Shown: piece after piece, positions 26,139-35,419 of the stretch | Layout: every line of letters starts with the position of its first letter | Numbering within the stretch: position 1 is the first letter of the stretch | Source: Pseudomonadota bacterium | GTDB taxonomy: Bacteria > Pseudomonadota > Gammaproteobacteria > Burkholderiales > Thiobacteraceae | Direction of reading: 5' to 3' | Assembly (NCBI GenBank): GCA_021812385.1 | Contig: JAKANO010000008.1 | Span: 62,001 to 126,000, forward strand | Length of the DNA stretch: 64,000 bases | Notes under the pieces: generated by a model | Seen by the model: only the letters and a program-made list of their open reading frames with translations | Databases searched by the model: none | Told to the model about the DNA's origin: nothing | Position numbers and translations under genes: made by a program

Positions 26139-28448
26139 TTAATCGTCCTTCGGCGCGGGCGGCGCGACCAGCTCAACGTAGCCGCATTCTTTTTGCGGGC
26201 ACACTTTTTCCGTGCCGCGGCGCTTGGTGATTTTGATCGTCAGCAAGGGCCAGCCGCATTTGGGGCAGGGTTCGTTGATCGGTGGATTCCACACCGCATA
26301 TTTGCAATCGGGATAGGTATTGCAGGAATAAAACATCTTGCCGTAGCGGCTCTTGCGCTCGATCAAGCTGCCTTTTTTGCACTCCGGGCAAACCACGCCG
26401 GAGTCCTTGGGTTTTTCCAGCGGCTCGATGAAGCGGCACTTGGGGTAATTCGAGCAGCCGATGAATTTGCCATAGGGACCGGATTTGATTACCAAGGGGC
26501 TTTCGCACTTGGGACAAGTGCGGCCTTCCAAAATTTCCGGCCCCGGCGCCGCTGCGCGCTCGGCCTCGGTTTCGTTGGCATTGCGCGTGTAATCGCACTC
26601 CGGATAGCCGCTGCATCCGACAAAACGGCCGCGCTTGCCCAAGCGTAAGTTCAAGGGTTTGCCGCACTTGGGACAGGCTTCGTCCATCACCTCGGTGGTG
26701 ATGTCTTTGCGCTCGATGTTTTTCTTTTCTTCCAGTTGTTGTGAAAAACCGTCCCAGAATTCTTTCAGCACCGGCAGCCATTCGATCTTGCCGTCAGCGA
26801 TGAAGTCGAGCTGATCTTCCAGCTTGGCGGTGAAATCGTAATCGACGTAGCGCGTGAAGTGCTCGGTGAGGAATTTGTTGACGATGCGGCCGACATCTGT
26901 GGGCATGAAGCGCTTTTTATCCAGAACCACATATTCGCGCTTCACCAGCGTGGACATAATGCTGGCGTAAGTGGAAGGACGGCCAATGCCGTGCTCTTCC
27001 AGCGTTTTCACCAGGCTCGCTTCCGAGTAGCGCGGCGGCGGCTGGGTGAAATGCTGTTCGCCGAACAGTTTATCGACCGGGACAAATTCACCGGCTTCCA
27101 TCGGCGGCAGCTTGGCTTCGCCTTCTTCGTCTTCTGCCGGCTCTTCGTCCACGTCTTCCAAATACACCGCGATGAAACCGGGAAACACCATCACTTGGCC
27201 GCTGGCGCGGAACAGATTTTGCGGCCCGCCGAGACTGATATCCAGACTGACGGTATCGAATTTCGCCGGCGTCATTTGACATGCGAGGGCGCGCTTCCAG
27301 ATCATTTCATACAGCTTGGCTTGATCTGGGGTGAGATGCTTTTTCATTTCCTGCGGCGTGCGCAGGATCGAGGTAGGGCGCACCGCTTCATGCGCTTCCT
27401 GCGCATTTTTGGATTTGTTTTTGTAGGTGACAACGGCTTTCGGTAAATATTCCGGCTCGAAATTATTTTGAATATAGCCGCGAATTTCTTCCAGCGCCTC
27501 GGCTGCCAGATTCACCGAGTCGGTGCGCATGTAGGTGATCAAGCCTACAGTAGCGCCGCCGATGTCCACACCTTCATACAATTGCTGCGCCACGCGCATG
27601 GCGCGGTCGGCTGAGAATCCGAGCTTGCGCACGGCTTCTTGTTGCAGCGTTGATGTCGTAAAGGGCGCGGCCGGTTGGCGGGTCTTTTTACGTTTCTCGA
27701 CGGACTCGATTTTGGCCTTGTCGCCTGCGGCCTTAAGCTTGGCTAATACTTCGTCGCTGGCGCCGGCGTTGCCAATGGCAAACTGGTCGAGTTTTTTACC
27801 TTCGAATTGAAATAGCTTAGCGGAAAACTTCTGCTTTCCCTTGCGCGAATCGAGATGCACGCTCCAATATTCTTGCGTGGTGAAGGCTTCGATTTCGATT
27901 TCGCGTTCGCAAATCAGGCGCAACGCCGGGCTTTGCACGCGCCCCGCCGATAGGCCGCGCCGTATCTTGCGCCACAACAGCGGCGAGAGATTGAAGCCCA
28001 CCAAATAATCCAGCGCGCGCCGCGCTTGCTGCGCATTCACCAAAGGCATGGCGATTTCTCGCGGCGACTCGATGGCGGCCAGCACCGCTTTTTGCGTGAT
28101 CTCGTAGAACACCACGCGCTTCAGCGGCTTTTTCTTGATCAGTTTCTTTTCTTGCAGCAGCTCGGCGATGTGCCAAGCGATCGCTTCGCCTTCGCGATCC
28201 GGGTCGGTTGCGAGCAGGATTTGATCGGCGCTCTTGACCGCCTTGGTCAGCGCATCGACATGCTTGGCGTTGCGTTCGACCAATTGATACTTCATGGCGA
28301 AGCCATTCTCGGGGTCAACCGCGCCGGTCTTGGGCACGAGATCGCGCACATGGCCGTAAGACGCAAGGACTTCAAAGCCGGCGCCGAGATATTTCTTCAG
28401 CGTTTTGGCTTTGGAGGGGGACTCAACGATTAGTAGGCTGTATGACAT
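26139..28448 (-). CDS. topA: DNA topoisomerase I (type IA)
   Basis: 769 residues. It relaxes negative supercoils. The N-terminal Toprim has LLIVESPSKAKTL and the DPDREGEAIAWH metal site. The catalytic Tyr lies in GLITYMRTDSV. FTTSTLQQEAVRKLGFS and GIGRPSTYASIM are further type IA signatures. The C-terminal third carries several zinc fingers (CPKCGKPLNLRLGKRGRFVGC, CPKCESPLVIKSGPYGKFIGC, CPECKKGSL..., CPKCGWPLL...CPQKECGY), as in E. coli. The smg-topA order is typical for betaproteobacteria. Confidence 0.97.
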   Translation of the reverse strand: MSYSLLIVESPSKAKTLKKYLGAGFEVLASYGHVRDLVPKTGAVDPENGFAMKYQLVERNAKHVDALTKAVKSADQILLATDPDREGEAIAWHIAELLQEKKLIKKKPLKRVVFYEITQKAVLAAIESPREIAMPLVNAQQARRALDYLVGFNLSPLLWRKIRRGLSAGRVQSPALRLICEREIEIEAFTTQEYWSVHLDSRKGKQKFSAKLFQFEGKKLDQFAIGNAGASDEVLAKLKAAGDKAKIESVEKRKKTRQPAAPFTTSTLQQEAVRKLGFSADRAMRVAQQLYEGVDIGGATVGLITYMRTDSVNLAAEALEEIRGYIQNNFEPEYLPKAVVTYKNKSKNAQEAHEAVRPTSILRTPQEMKKHLTPDQAKLYEMIWKRALACQMTPAKFDTVSLDISLGGPQNLFRASGQVMVFPGFIAVYLEDVDEEPAEDEEGEAKLPPMEAGEFVPVDKLFGEQHFTQPPPRYSEASLVKTLEEHGIGRPSTYASIMSTLVKREYVVLDKKRFMPTDVGRIVNKFLTEHFTRYVDYDFTAKLEDQLDFIADGKIEWLPVLKEFWDGFSQQLEEKKNIERKDITTEVMDEACPKCGKPLNLRLGKRGRFVGCSGYPECDYTRNANETEAERAAAPGPEILEGRTCPKCESPLVIKSGPYGKFIGCSNYPKCRFIEPLEKPKDSGVVCPECKKGSLIERKSRYGKMFYSCNTYPDCKYAVWNPPINEPCPKCGWPLLTIKITKRRGTEKVCPQKECGYVELVAPPAPKDD

Positions 28449-28520
28449 GCGCGCGGTTTTAGTTGTGGCCGAGCGCAGGATATTAAGGGGTTAGGCTTAT
28501 CGGTGGCAAGTCAAAGCGCA

Positions 28521-28976
28521 TTAATGCAGGCGCGGCGCGGCGTCGCTGGTGAGGAAGTCTTCCATAAAGACATAGTCTTGACCGTGACTCCAGAGCACCA
28601 TCAGCACGATCCACTTTACATGTTCAAGGCTTACTTCGGACTCCGCCAAGGCCAGCACGCGGTCGATTACGCACTCGCGCTGAATCGGGTTGAGAATGCC
28701 CGACCCCTCCAGAAAGGTCAGCAAACCTTGTGCTTGATGGTCCAGGCGCTGCTGTTCCTGCGGGGCATAGCAGCGTGTTGCAGCGCTGGCCGCAAAGGCC
28801 TCCGGATAAACCGTGCTGGCGGATAGCTGCTCTAACCCGGTAAACCAATCAAAAGCGCGCGAAATCTCGTCGGAATCGAAACCAGCGGCCGATAACTCGC
28901 GCGCCAGCTTGCTATGATCGGGGTGAATTTCCGCCTCGAAATAATTTTCAAAGAGGTAAACCAAGATATCAAACAT
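28521..28976 (-). CDS. smg: Smg family protein (DUF494)
   Basis: A 151-residue small acidic helical protein beginning MFDILVYLFENYFEAEIHPD, the hallmark N-terminus of Smg/DUF494, ending HGQDYVFMEDFLTSD. It is conserved between dprA and topA in beta- and gammaproteobacteria; function is unknown. The start at 28976 matches the family N-terminus; an in-frame ATG at 29012 would add 12 residues and crowd the dprA stop. The gap to dprA is 42 bases and to topA 72 bases. Confidence 0.93.
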   Translation of the reverse strand: MFDILVYLFENYFEAEIHPDHSKLARELSAAGFDSDEISRAFDWFTGLEQLSASTVYPEAFAASAATRCYAPQEQQRLDHQAQGLLTFLEGSGILNPIQRECVIDRVLALAESEVSLEHVKWIVLMVLWSHGQDYVFMEDFLTSDAAPRLH

Positions 28977-29018
28977 GGATTCTCTCATGGCGGTGATTGG
29001 TAAAAACTTCAATATAAA

Positions 29019-30104
29019 TCAAACAATTGCCTGATATAAGCCGCCAGGAAGAGACGCCACCCGGCCATTCATTTCAAGCTCCAACAGAATGGCGCAAACC
29101 CGTTCCGCCGTCAACCCTGTACGAGAAGCCATGGTGTCGATAGAGCAGGGGTTGTGTCCCAGTTGGCGCACGAACTCAATATGCGCTGTTTCAGCTTGCT
29201 CCGGCACTGGTGAGCCGGTGCTGAGCGGCGCGCTATAGCCGAGCTCTTCAAGAATGTCTTGGGCGCTTTCGACCAACTTTGCGCCTTGTTTGATAAGCCG
29301 GTGACAGCCTTTGGCAAGCGGGGAATGGATCGAGCCCGGTATGGCGAACACTTCCCGGCCCTGCTCCCCGGCCAGCCGTGCCGTAATCAAAGAGCCGCTG
29401 CGCACCGCCGCCTCGATCACCAGCACGCCGCGGGCCAAACCGCTAATAATGCGATTGCGGCGCGGAAAATTTTGCGCCATCGAGGGCGTGCCCAAGGCAA
29501 ATTCGGAAATGATGGCGCCTTGTTGCGCAAGCTGATGCGCCAAATCCCGGTTGCGCGCCGGATACACAATGTCCAGACCGGTGCCAACAACCGCTATCGT
29601 AGATGCCGCCCCTTTCAAACCACCGCGATGTGCGGCTGCATCTATCCCCAAGGCCATGCCGCTAACGATGCTGAATCCGGCATCGGATAAGGCTTGCGCA
29701 AACGCTTCCGCGTCCTTTTCTCCCTGGGGTGTCGCGCGCCGACTGCCAACGATGGCCAGCGCCGGTTGCTGTAGTAAATCGAGCCGGCCTTTAACATATA
29801 AGAGCGGCGGTGGATCGGCCGTTTGCAGCAGCGTCTGGGGGTATTCCGGATCGGCCAAGGTGAGCAGGTGATTGCCGGGCTCGGCAAGCCACTGCATGGA
29901 GGGGGCTAGGGCTTCATCCTCAATACCGGCAGAAATCGCGCGCGCAACTTTGGCTTCGCACACGGCGTTCAGTTGTGCCGTCGAGGCGGAAAATATGTTT
30001 TGCGGCGGGCCGAAAGCGGAGAGCAGGCGGCGAAAGGTTTCGCCGCCCAGGCCGGGGATAGAACTTAGCGCTAGCCAGTAACGCGCTTCATCCCGATCGG
30101 CCAT
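29019..30104 (-). CDS. dprA: DNA processing protein DprA
   Basis: 361 residues. It loads RecA on incoming single strands during transformation. An N-terminal SAM-like region (WLALSSIPGLGGETFRRLL) leads into the Rossmann DprA core (IVGSRRATPQGEKDAE, SIVSGMALGIDAAAHRGGL, VVGTGLDIVYPARNRDL, RRNRIISGLARGVLVIEA). A C-terminal winged-helix domain follows (about 300-361, MASRTGLTAERVCAILLELEMNGRV). The gap to the LysM gene upstream is 9 bases, so the two are co-transcribed. Confidence 0.95.
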   Translation of the reverse strand: MADRDEARYWLALSSIPGLGGETFRRLLSAFGPPQNIFSASTAQLNAVCEAKVARAISAGIEDEALAPSMQWLAEPGNHLLTLADPEYPQTLLQTADPPPLLYVKGRLDLLQQPALAIVGSRRATPQGEKDAEAFAQALSDAGFSIVSGMALGIDAAAHRGGLKGAASTIAVVGTGLDIVYPARNRDLAHQLAQQGAIISEFALGTPSMAQNFPRRNRIISGLARGVLVIEAAVRSGSLITARLAGEQGREVFAIPGSIHSPLAKGCHRLIKQGAKLVESAQDILEELGYSAPLSTGSPVPEQAETAHIEFVRQLGHNPCSIDTMASRTGLTAERVCAILLELEMNGRVASLPGGLYQAIV

Positions 30105-30113
30105 GCGAAAGAA

Positions 30114-31154
30114 TCAGGGGGTTTCAACCGCGTCGCCGATTTTTATCGAGCGATCCGATTTCATCACCAGGGCATAGGACACATTGTCAAAAACACGGAA
30201 CACGAGCGCTAAGCCGATGCGTTCTTCAGGCAGCTTTACGGTAAGATTCTTATTGCCTTCGCGGTAAGCAGCCACATCGCCGGCACGCAGCAATGCCAGT
30301 ACGTGGCCCGATTCCAGGCCCTGTTTGCTGCCCAGGTTAATCGTAATAATAGAGTCTTTCCCGACTTCAGCCACGCCGGCATAAGCCGCCATCACGCGGC
30401 CGTGCACCAATTCTGAGGGGGCATGCGGAACAAAGTTGGCCAGTTCGATGTTCGTCGCGGCAACCAAGCGGTCGTCGCGCAAGATCTCTTGGTTTGATTT
30501 GATAACCTCGATGGTAGCGGGGTCGCCTTCCTTCACAACCCGCGCATCCCCTACATAAATGGCTTCATAACCCAAGATTGCTTTGGTCTCCGGATCCAGC
30601 AAAGGCTTGCCGGGCCGAAAAATTTGCCATTGTTTTTGGCTGTTGGAAGGCAAGCCCATGGCATAGGCACGGCCACCGGCACCGATTGCGACGCGATTTT
30701 CTTCATTGGCAATAATCCGCGGCGCATTTTCTAAGCCGTCCTTCTCAATCACTAACGGCTGGCTCAAGAATGGGCCAATATCGGCAGGGGAAATAATCGG
30801 GATCGCTAAATGCGTGCTGGGTTCGATGCGCGTTTGCGGTTCACGTTTTTCGAAACCGCGTCCACGATATTTTTCGTTCTTGGATAAGCGCAAGGTTCCA
30901 TTCGCCCGATCCAATAACACGACATCCCCAGGATAAATCCAATGCGGGTTTTTGATTTCGTCTTTATTTAATTGCCAAACTTCTGGCCAACGCCATGGAC
31001 TTTTAAGGAATCGCCCTGAGATCGCCCATAGCGTATCGCCCTTGACCACGACATAGCGATCCGGCGCGGTTTCTTTAATTTGTGATTCATCCGCATGAAC
31101 TGCCGCGGCAAACAGCGTGCAGGAACTAAGCAAGGCTATAATAATATTTCGCAT
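30114..31154 (-). CDS. LysM domain secreted protein
   Basis: 346 residues with a signal peptide (MRNIIIALLSSCTLFAAAVHA, then DES) and one N-terminal LysM domain (about 33-85, VVKGDTLWAISGRFLKSPW...NPHWIYPGDVVLL) that should bind peptidoglycan. The remaining 260 residues (EAIYVGDARVVKEGDPATIEV, LGSKQGLESGHVLAL) form a beta-rich region common to the LysM protein found upstream of dprA in betaproteobacteria. It probably helps cell-wall maintenance. It diverges from def across a 127-base spacer that must hold both promoters. Confidence 0.9.
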   Translation of the reverse strand: MRNIIIALLSSCTLFAAAVHADESQIKETAPDRYVVVKGDTLWAISGRFLKSPWRWPEVWQLNKDEIKNPHWIYPGDVVLLDRANGTLRLSKNEKYRGRGFEKREPQTRIEPSTHLAIPIISPADIGPFLSQPLVIEKDGLENAPRIIANEENRVAIGAGGRAYAMGLPSNSQKQWQIFRPGKPLLDPETKAILGYEAIYVGDARVVKEGDPATIEVIKSNQEILRDDRLVAATNIELANFVPHAPSELVHGRVMAAYAGVAEVGKDSIITINLGSKQGLESGHVLALLRAGDVAAYREGNKNLTVKLPEERIGLALVFRVFDNVSYALVMKSDRSIKIGDAVETP

Positions 31155-31281
31155 GGGCGGGCGACCTCGGTCACAATGGGTTGCGAATCCACGCTATATT
31201 GCGCTGACCTTTATGCAAAACAGATCGTGGAGTTTGCTTTAAATTCTGCATGTAAAAGTTTAATTAAGCAAGCCTTTTGAG

Positions 31282-31785
31282 ATGGCCATATTACCTATTA
31301 TTCATTATCCGGACGAGCGCCTGCACACCCAAGCCAAGCCCGTAGACCTTGTGGACAGCCGCATTCGCCAACTTGTCGCGGACATGGCTGAAACCATGTA
31401 TGCCGCGCCCGGCATCGGCCTGGCTGCGACCCAAGTCGATGTGCACCTGCAAGTGATCGTGATCGACATTTCGGAAAACCATGACAAACTATTTTCTTTG
31501 ATCAACCCTGTCATTGTTAAAGCCGAGGGTCGCGCCATCCACGAAGAGGGCTGTTTGTCCGTACCCGGGATTTACGAGCCGGTTGCGCGCGCCGCGCACA
31601 TCAGCGTCAAATTTCTGGATCTAGAGGGAAAAGAGCTTGTGCTGGAAGCCGAAGGCTTGCTCGCGGTGTGCATACAGCACGAAATGGATCACTTAAAAGG
31701 CAAAGTATTTGTTGAGTATTTATCGCAGCTAAAGCAAGCACGGCTTAAGCAAAAGCTTAAAAAGCGTGCACGCGAGACGATGTAG
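31282..31785 (+). CDS. def: peptide deformylase
   Basis: A 167-residue metalloenzyme that removes the formyl group from nascent proteins. All three motifs are intact: [18 protein letters not shown] and QHEMDHLKG, giving the Cys/His/His metal site and the catalytic Glu. Length matches E. coli Def (169). It is directly followed by fmt: the TAG stop touches the fmt ATG. Confidence 0.97.
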   Translation: MAILPIIHYPDERLHTQAKPVDLVDSRIRQLVADMAETMYAAPGIGLAATQVDVHLQVIVIDISENHDKLFSLINPVIVKAEGRAIHEEGCLSVPGIYEPVARAAHISVKFLDLEGKELVLEAEGLLAVCIQHEMDHLKGKVFVEYLSQLKQARLKQKLKKRARETM

Positions 31786-32709
31786 ATGCGTCTAATTTTT
31801 GCCGGTACGCCGGATTTCGCGGCTACCGCGCTGCAAGCGCTGATCCAAGCCGGGCACGACATCGTTTTGGTTTTGACCCAACCCGACCGGCCCGCCGGGC
31901 GCGGCATGCAGCTCCGGCACAGCAGCGTCAAAACCGTAGCCTTGCAGCATGGCCTGCCCGTAGCACAACCGCAATCCCTCAAAGATGCCGAAGCACAGGC
32001 GCAATTGCGCGCGCTGGGTGCGGATTTAATGATTGTCGCGGCCTATGGCTTGATTTTGCCGCAATCGGTCTTGGATATTCCGCGCCTGGGCTGTCTTAAC
32101 ATTCATGCGTCGCTGCTGCCGCGCTGGCGCGGCGCGGCGCCGATACAGCGCGCTTTGCTGGCGGGCGACGCTGAAACCGGCATCACAATTATGCAAATGG
32201 ACGCCGGTTTGGATACCGGCGCCATGCTGTTGCGGAAAAGTCTTGCCATTGCGCCTGCCGACACGGCGCAAACGCTGCATGACAAACTTGCCGCCTTGGG
32301 CAGCATGGCCATCGTAGAAGCCTTGAATCAATTACCGCAACACCTGCTGGTGCCGCAAGCCCAAGATGAAGCGCTTGCAACCTACGCCGCCAAAATTAGC
32401 AAGGAAGAAGCGCGCATCGATTGGAATCAGCCGGCCGCTAAAATCGAACGCGCGGTGCGCGCGTATAATCCGGTGCCGGGCGCTTTTGCCATGCGCAATG
32501 GCGAACCCCTGAAATTGTGGGCGGCACAAATTGCCAGCGGCCAGGGCGCGCCCGGCACGGTTCTGGCATCCGACAAGGGGGGCATACTCGTGGCCTGCGG
32601 CGATGGCGCACTGCGCGTGACCGAATTACAGCGCGCCGGCGGCAAGCGTCTGGATGTGGCGCAATTTCTCGCTGGGGTGGCGATCGCGCCCGGTGAGCGC
32701 TGGACTTGA
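31786..32709 (+). CDS. fmt: methionyl-tRNA formyltransferase
   Basis: 307 residues. It formylates initiator Met-tRNA using 10-formyl-THF. The N-terminal Rossmann domain begins [13 protein letters not shown]. The folate and catalytic region has [20 protein letters not shown] and the Asp in [10 protein letters not shown]. The C-terminal OB-like domain ([10 protein letters not shown]...[10 protein letters not shown]) binds tRNA. The start immediately abuts the def stop, so the opposing deformylation/formylation pair is co-translated. Confidence 0.97.
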   Translation: MRLIFAGTPDFAATALQALIQAGHDIVLVLTQPDRPAGRGMQLRHSSVKTVALQHGLPVAQPQSLKDAEAQAQLRALGADLMIVAAYGLILPQSVLDIPRLGCLNIHASLLPRWRGAAPIQRALLAGDAETGITIMQMDAGLDTGAMLLRKSLAIAPADTAQTLHDKLAALGSMAIVEALNQLPQHLLVPQAQDEALATYAAKISKEEARIDWNQPAAKIERAVRAYNPVPGAFAMRNGEPLKLWAAQIASGQGAPGTVLASDKGGILVACGDGALRVTELQRAGGKRLDVAQFLAGVAIAPGERWT

Positions 32710-32768
32710 ATTTTTTCTTTTACTGACCATCTAATTTGCCTAATCCCTAATTTCTGGAGAGCAGTAGC

Positions 32769-33614
32769 ATGTTCGGCAATTGGCTAAAAACCGCGGTTTT
32801 GATGGCTGGCATCGTGGCCTTGTTTGGCGCCGTGGGTCTGGCTTTGGGCGGCCAGAGCGGCATGCTGCTGGGCTTGCTGGTTGCCGGGGCCATGAATTTC
32901 TTCGCTTATTGGAATTCGGACACAATGGTTTTGCGCATGTACGATGCGCAACAAGTCGATGAAAGCAGCGCGCCGATGCTGTATCGGATGGTGGCCGAAT
33001 TGGCCCGCAACGCCGAAATTCCCATGCCCAAGGTATACATCGCCAATCAAGCCCAGCCCAATGCTTTTGCCACCGGGCGCAATCCCGAGCATGCTGCGGT
33101 GTGCGCCACCACCGGCATTATGCAACTGCTGAGCGCGCGCGAGTTGCGCGGCGTGATGGCGCACGAGCTCACCCATGTGAAACACCGCGATACCTTGATC
33201 TCGACCCTTTCCGCCACCGTCGCCGGCGCAATTTCGATGCTGGCGCAATTCGGTATGTTCTTCGGCGGGCGCAATCGCGAAGAAGGCGGCAACCCTTTTC
33301 TGAGTATACTGGTGATGATTCTGGCGCCGATTGCCGCCATGCTGATTCAAATGGCCATTTCGCGCGCGCGCGAATTTGAGGCGGATCGCGGCGGCGCGGA
33401 AATCAGCCGCGACCCGGAAGCGCTGGCCAGCGCCCTGCAAAAAATACACAACTATGCGCACCAAATTCCCAACGACACCGCAGAACAACATCCGGAAACA
33501 GCGCAAATGATGATTATCAATCCCCTCTCGGCTGGCGGCATCAGCGGCTTGTTCAGCACCCATCCGCAGACCGAAGAACGCGTCGCGCGCCTGATGAGCA
33601 TGGCGCGTGCTTGA
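32769..33614 (+). CDS. htpX: membrane zinc protease HtpX
   Basis: A 281-residue M48 metalloprotease of the inner membrane that degrades misfolded membrane proteins. Two N-terminal membrane segments (about 6-50) precede the zinc motif [10 protein letters not shown] (HExxH). Two more hydrophobic segments ([32 protein letters not shown]) come before the third ligand in [17 protein letters not shown] precedes the ATG. Its 3' end overlaps rsmB by 8 bases. Confidence 0.96.
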   Translation: MFGNWLKTAVLMAGIVALFGAVGLALGGQSGMLLGLLVAGAMNFFAYWNSDTMVLRMYDAQQVDESSAPMLYRMVAELARNAEIPMPKVYIANQAQPNAFATGRNPEHAAVCATTGIMQLLSARELRGVMAHELTHVKHRDTLISTLSATVAGAISMLAQFGMFFGGRNREEGGNPFLSILVMILAPIAAMLIQMAISRAREFEADRGGAEISRDPEALASALQKIHNYAHQIPNDTAEQHPETAQMMIINPLSAGGISGLFSTHPQTEERVARLMSMARA

Positions 33615-34881
33615 ACCGCAGGCCCTCGCCGCTGGCGTCATAGCGGAGGTGCTTTCGGGCAGGAACCTTAACGAAGTTTTGGCCGAACTGTGGCCGCGCC
33701 ATCCCGATTTGCTGCCGCGTCAGCGCAGTGCGGTACAGGATTTAAGCTATGGCACGCTGCGCTTTTTTTCGCGCCTGGATTTTTTACTGCAAGCGCTGAT
33801 TACGCGCCCCATCACCCACGAAGGCGTGCGCTGCTTGCTGTTGGCGAGCTTATATCAATTAAATTACGCAAAAACCCGCCCCTATGCCGTGGTGGACCGG
33901 GCGGTGGAAGCGGCGCGCGCCTTGGATGCGCCTTGGGCGGCCAAGTTTGTGAATGGCGTGCTGCGCAACTTTTTGCGCCGAAAGCCGGAATTGTTGCTGC
34001 GCGCAAATGATTTCGAGCCTGCGCGCTACTGCCATCCACAGTGGTGGATTGACCGACTGCGCACGGAATATCCGCAGGATTGGGCCGCGACGCTCAACGC
34101 GAATAACAGCCACCCTCCCATGACCTTACGCGTCAATCGCCTGCAAACCAGCCCCGAGAATTATTTAGCGCTATTGCAAGCAGCCGAGTTAGAAGCTGAA
34201 TTAATAGCGCCGGGCGCGATTCGCCTCATAAAACCCGTAGCCGTCGACAAGCTTCCTGGATTCAGGGATGGCATGGTCTCGGTGCAAGATGCCGGCGCAC
34301 AACATGCCGCCGCCTTGCTGGATCTAGTTTCCGGGCAAAGAGTTTTGGATGCTTGCGCCGCACCGGGCGGCAAGGCTGCGCATATTTTAGAGACTGCCGG
34401 CGTCGATTTAGTCGCGCTCGACAAAGACCCGGCACGGCTTCAGCAGGTAGCGGACAATTTCCAGCGCTTACAGCTCAAAGGGCAGATCGTGACGGGCGAT
34501 GCCGCAGAGCCGAATGGCTGGTGGGATGGCCGGCCATTCGACCGCATCTTGGCGGATGTGCCATGTTCCGCCTCCGGCGTGGTACGGCGCCATCCGGATA
34601 TTAAATGGCTGCGCAGACCCACCGATATAGCGCAATTTGCCGCCGCGCAGAGATTGATTCTCGCTTCCCTGTGGCGTCTGCTCGCGCCCGGTGGTAAATT
34701 GCTGTACGCAACTTGCTCTGTATTCAAGGAAGAAAACGAGGAAATCGTCGCCGGCTTTACCGCGAACCAGTCAAATGCCCATCGCCTTGCCCTTGCCAAC
34801 CTTAACGGCCAACTGCTGCCTGACCCGACTCATGACGGCTTTTTCTATGCCCTGCTGGAAAAAACTGCAGGCGCTGCTTAG
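33607..34881 (+). CDS. rsmB: 16S rRNA m5C967 methyltransferase RsmB
   Basis: 424 residues. An N-terminal NusB-like RNA-binding domain (about 1-130) is followed by a SAM methyltransferase domain. AdoMet site is [34 protein letters not shown] supplies the first catalytic Cys motif, and [14 protein letters not shown] the second. The start is a GTG at 33607 inside the htpX 3' end. The DUF4390 gene starts before its stop. Confidence 0.95.
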   Translation: MLEPQALAAGVIAEVLSGRNLNEVLAELWPRHPDLLPRQRSAVQDLSYGTLRFFSRLDFLLQALITRPITHEGVRCLLLASLYQLNYAKTRPYAVVDRAVEAARALDAPWAAKFVNGVLRNFLRRKPELLLRANDFEPARYCHPQWWIDRLRTEYPQDWAATLNANNSHPPMTLRVNRLQTSPENYLALLQAAELEAELIAPGAIRLIKPVAVDKLPGFRDGMVSVQDAGAQHAAALLDLVSGQRVLDACAAPGGKAAHILETAGVDLVALDKDPARLQQVADNFQRLQLKGQIVTGDAAEPNGWWDGRPFDRILADVPCSASGVVRRHPDIKWLRRPTDIAQFAAAQRLILASLWRLLAPGGKLLYATCSVFKEENEEIVAGFTANQSNAHRLALANLNGQLLPDPTHDGFFYALLEKTAGAA

Positions 34882-35413
34882 CGCGCTCTCCATCGCCCTG
34901 GTTAGCGTCGCGCCGCTTTCTGCCCATGCCGAGGGCCTTGCGGTTAAAAAAGCGGAGCTGATTGCCAGCGAGGATTGGTATTTTCTGCAGGCTGATTTTG
35001 ATATCGATTTGAATAAATCGCTGGAAGAGGCTTTGGAAAAAGGCGTTAGCCTCAATTTCTTGGTCGACCTCGAAGTAACGCGGCCTCGCTGGTACTGGAC
35101 CGACGAAGTCATGGTCTCCGCGCGGCAAAATATCCGCATCAACTACCATGCGCTAACACGCCAGTATCATTTATCCAGCAACAATATTACGCTGTCTTTC
35201 AATAGCTTGGCCGAAGTCAAAGAGCAATTAAAGCATATTGCCGATTGGAAAGTATTTGAGCGTAGCGTGCTCAAAAAAGGTACGGCTTACCGCGCGGCCT
35301 TGCGCATGAAGCTCGATATCAAGCAACTTCCGAAACCGCTGCAAGTGGAAGCCTTGGGGACCAAGGAATGGGATCTCGCTTCCGAGTGGTTTCGCTTTCC
35401 CCTGGCCCCCTAA
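34847..35413 (+). CDS. DUF4390 family secreted protein
   Basis: A 188-residue exported protein. The N-terminus [20 protein letters not shown], with SAHA just after, is a signal peptide. The mature domain (VKKAELIASEDWYFLQADFD, YHLSSNNITLSFNSLAEV, SEWFRFPLAP) fits DUF4390, which is almost always found between rsmB and ntrY in betaproteobacteria. Function unknown; context suggests envelope stress or nitrogen/redox signalling with NtrY. The chosen ATG lies inside the last codons of rsmB, giving coupled translation. Another ATG at 34832 is possible. The ntrY GTG is 6 bases beyond the stop. Confidence 0.87.
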   Translation: MPCWKKLQALLSALSIALVSVAPLSAHAEGLAVKKAELIASEDWYFLQADFDIDLNKSLEEALEKGVSLNFLVDLEVTRPRWYWTDEVMVSARQNIRINYHALTRQYHLSSNNITLSFNSLAEVKEQLKHIADWKVFERSVLKKGTAYRAALRMKLDIKQLPKPLQVEALGTKEWDLASEWFRFPLAP

Positions 35414-35419
35414 AATAAC

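Noticed and set aside
31095-31280. 61-codon plus-strand open frame before def
   Set aside because: It overlaps the start of the LysM gene and the divergent promoter region and has no ribosome site or domain.
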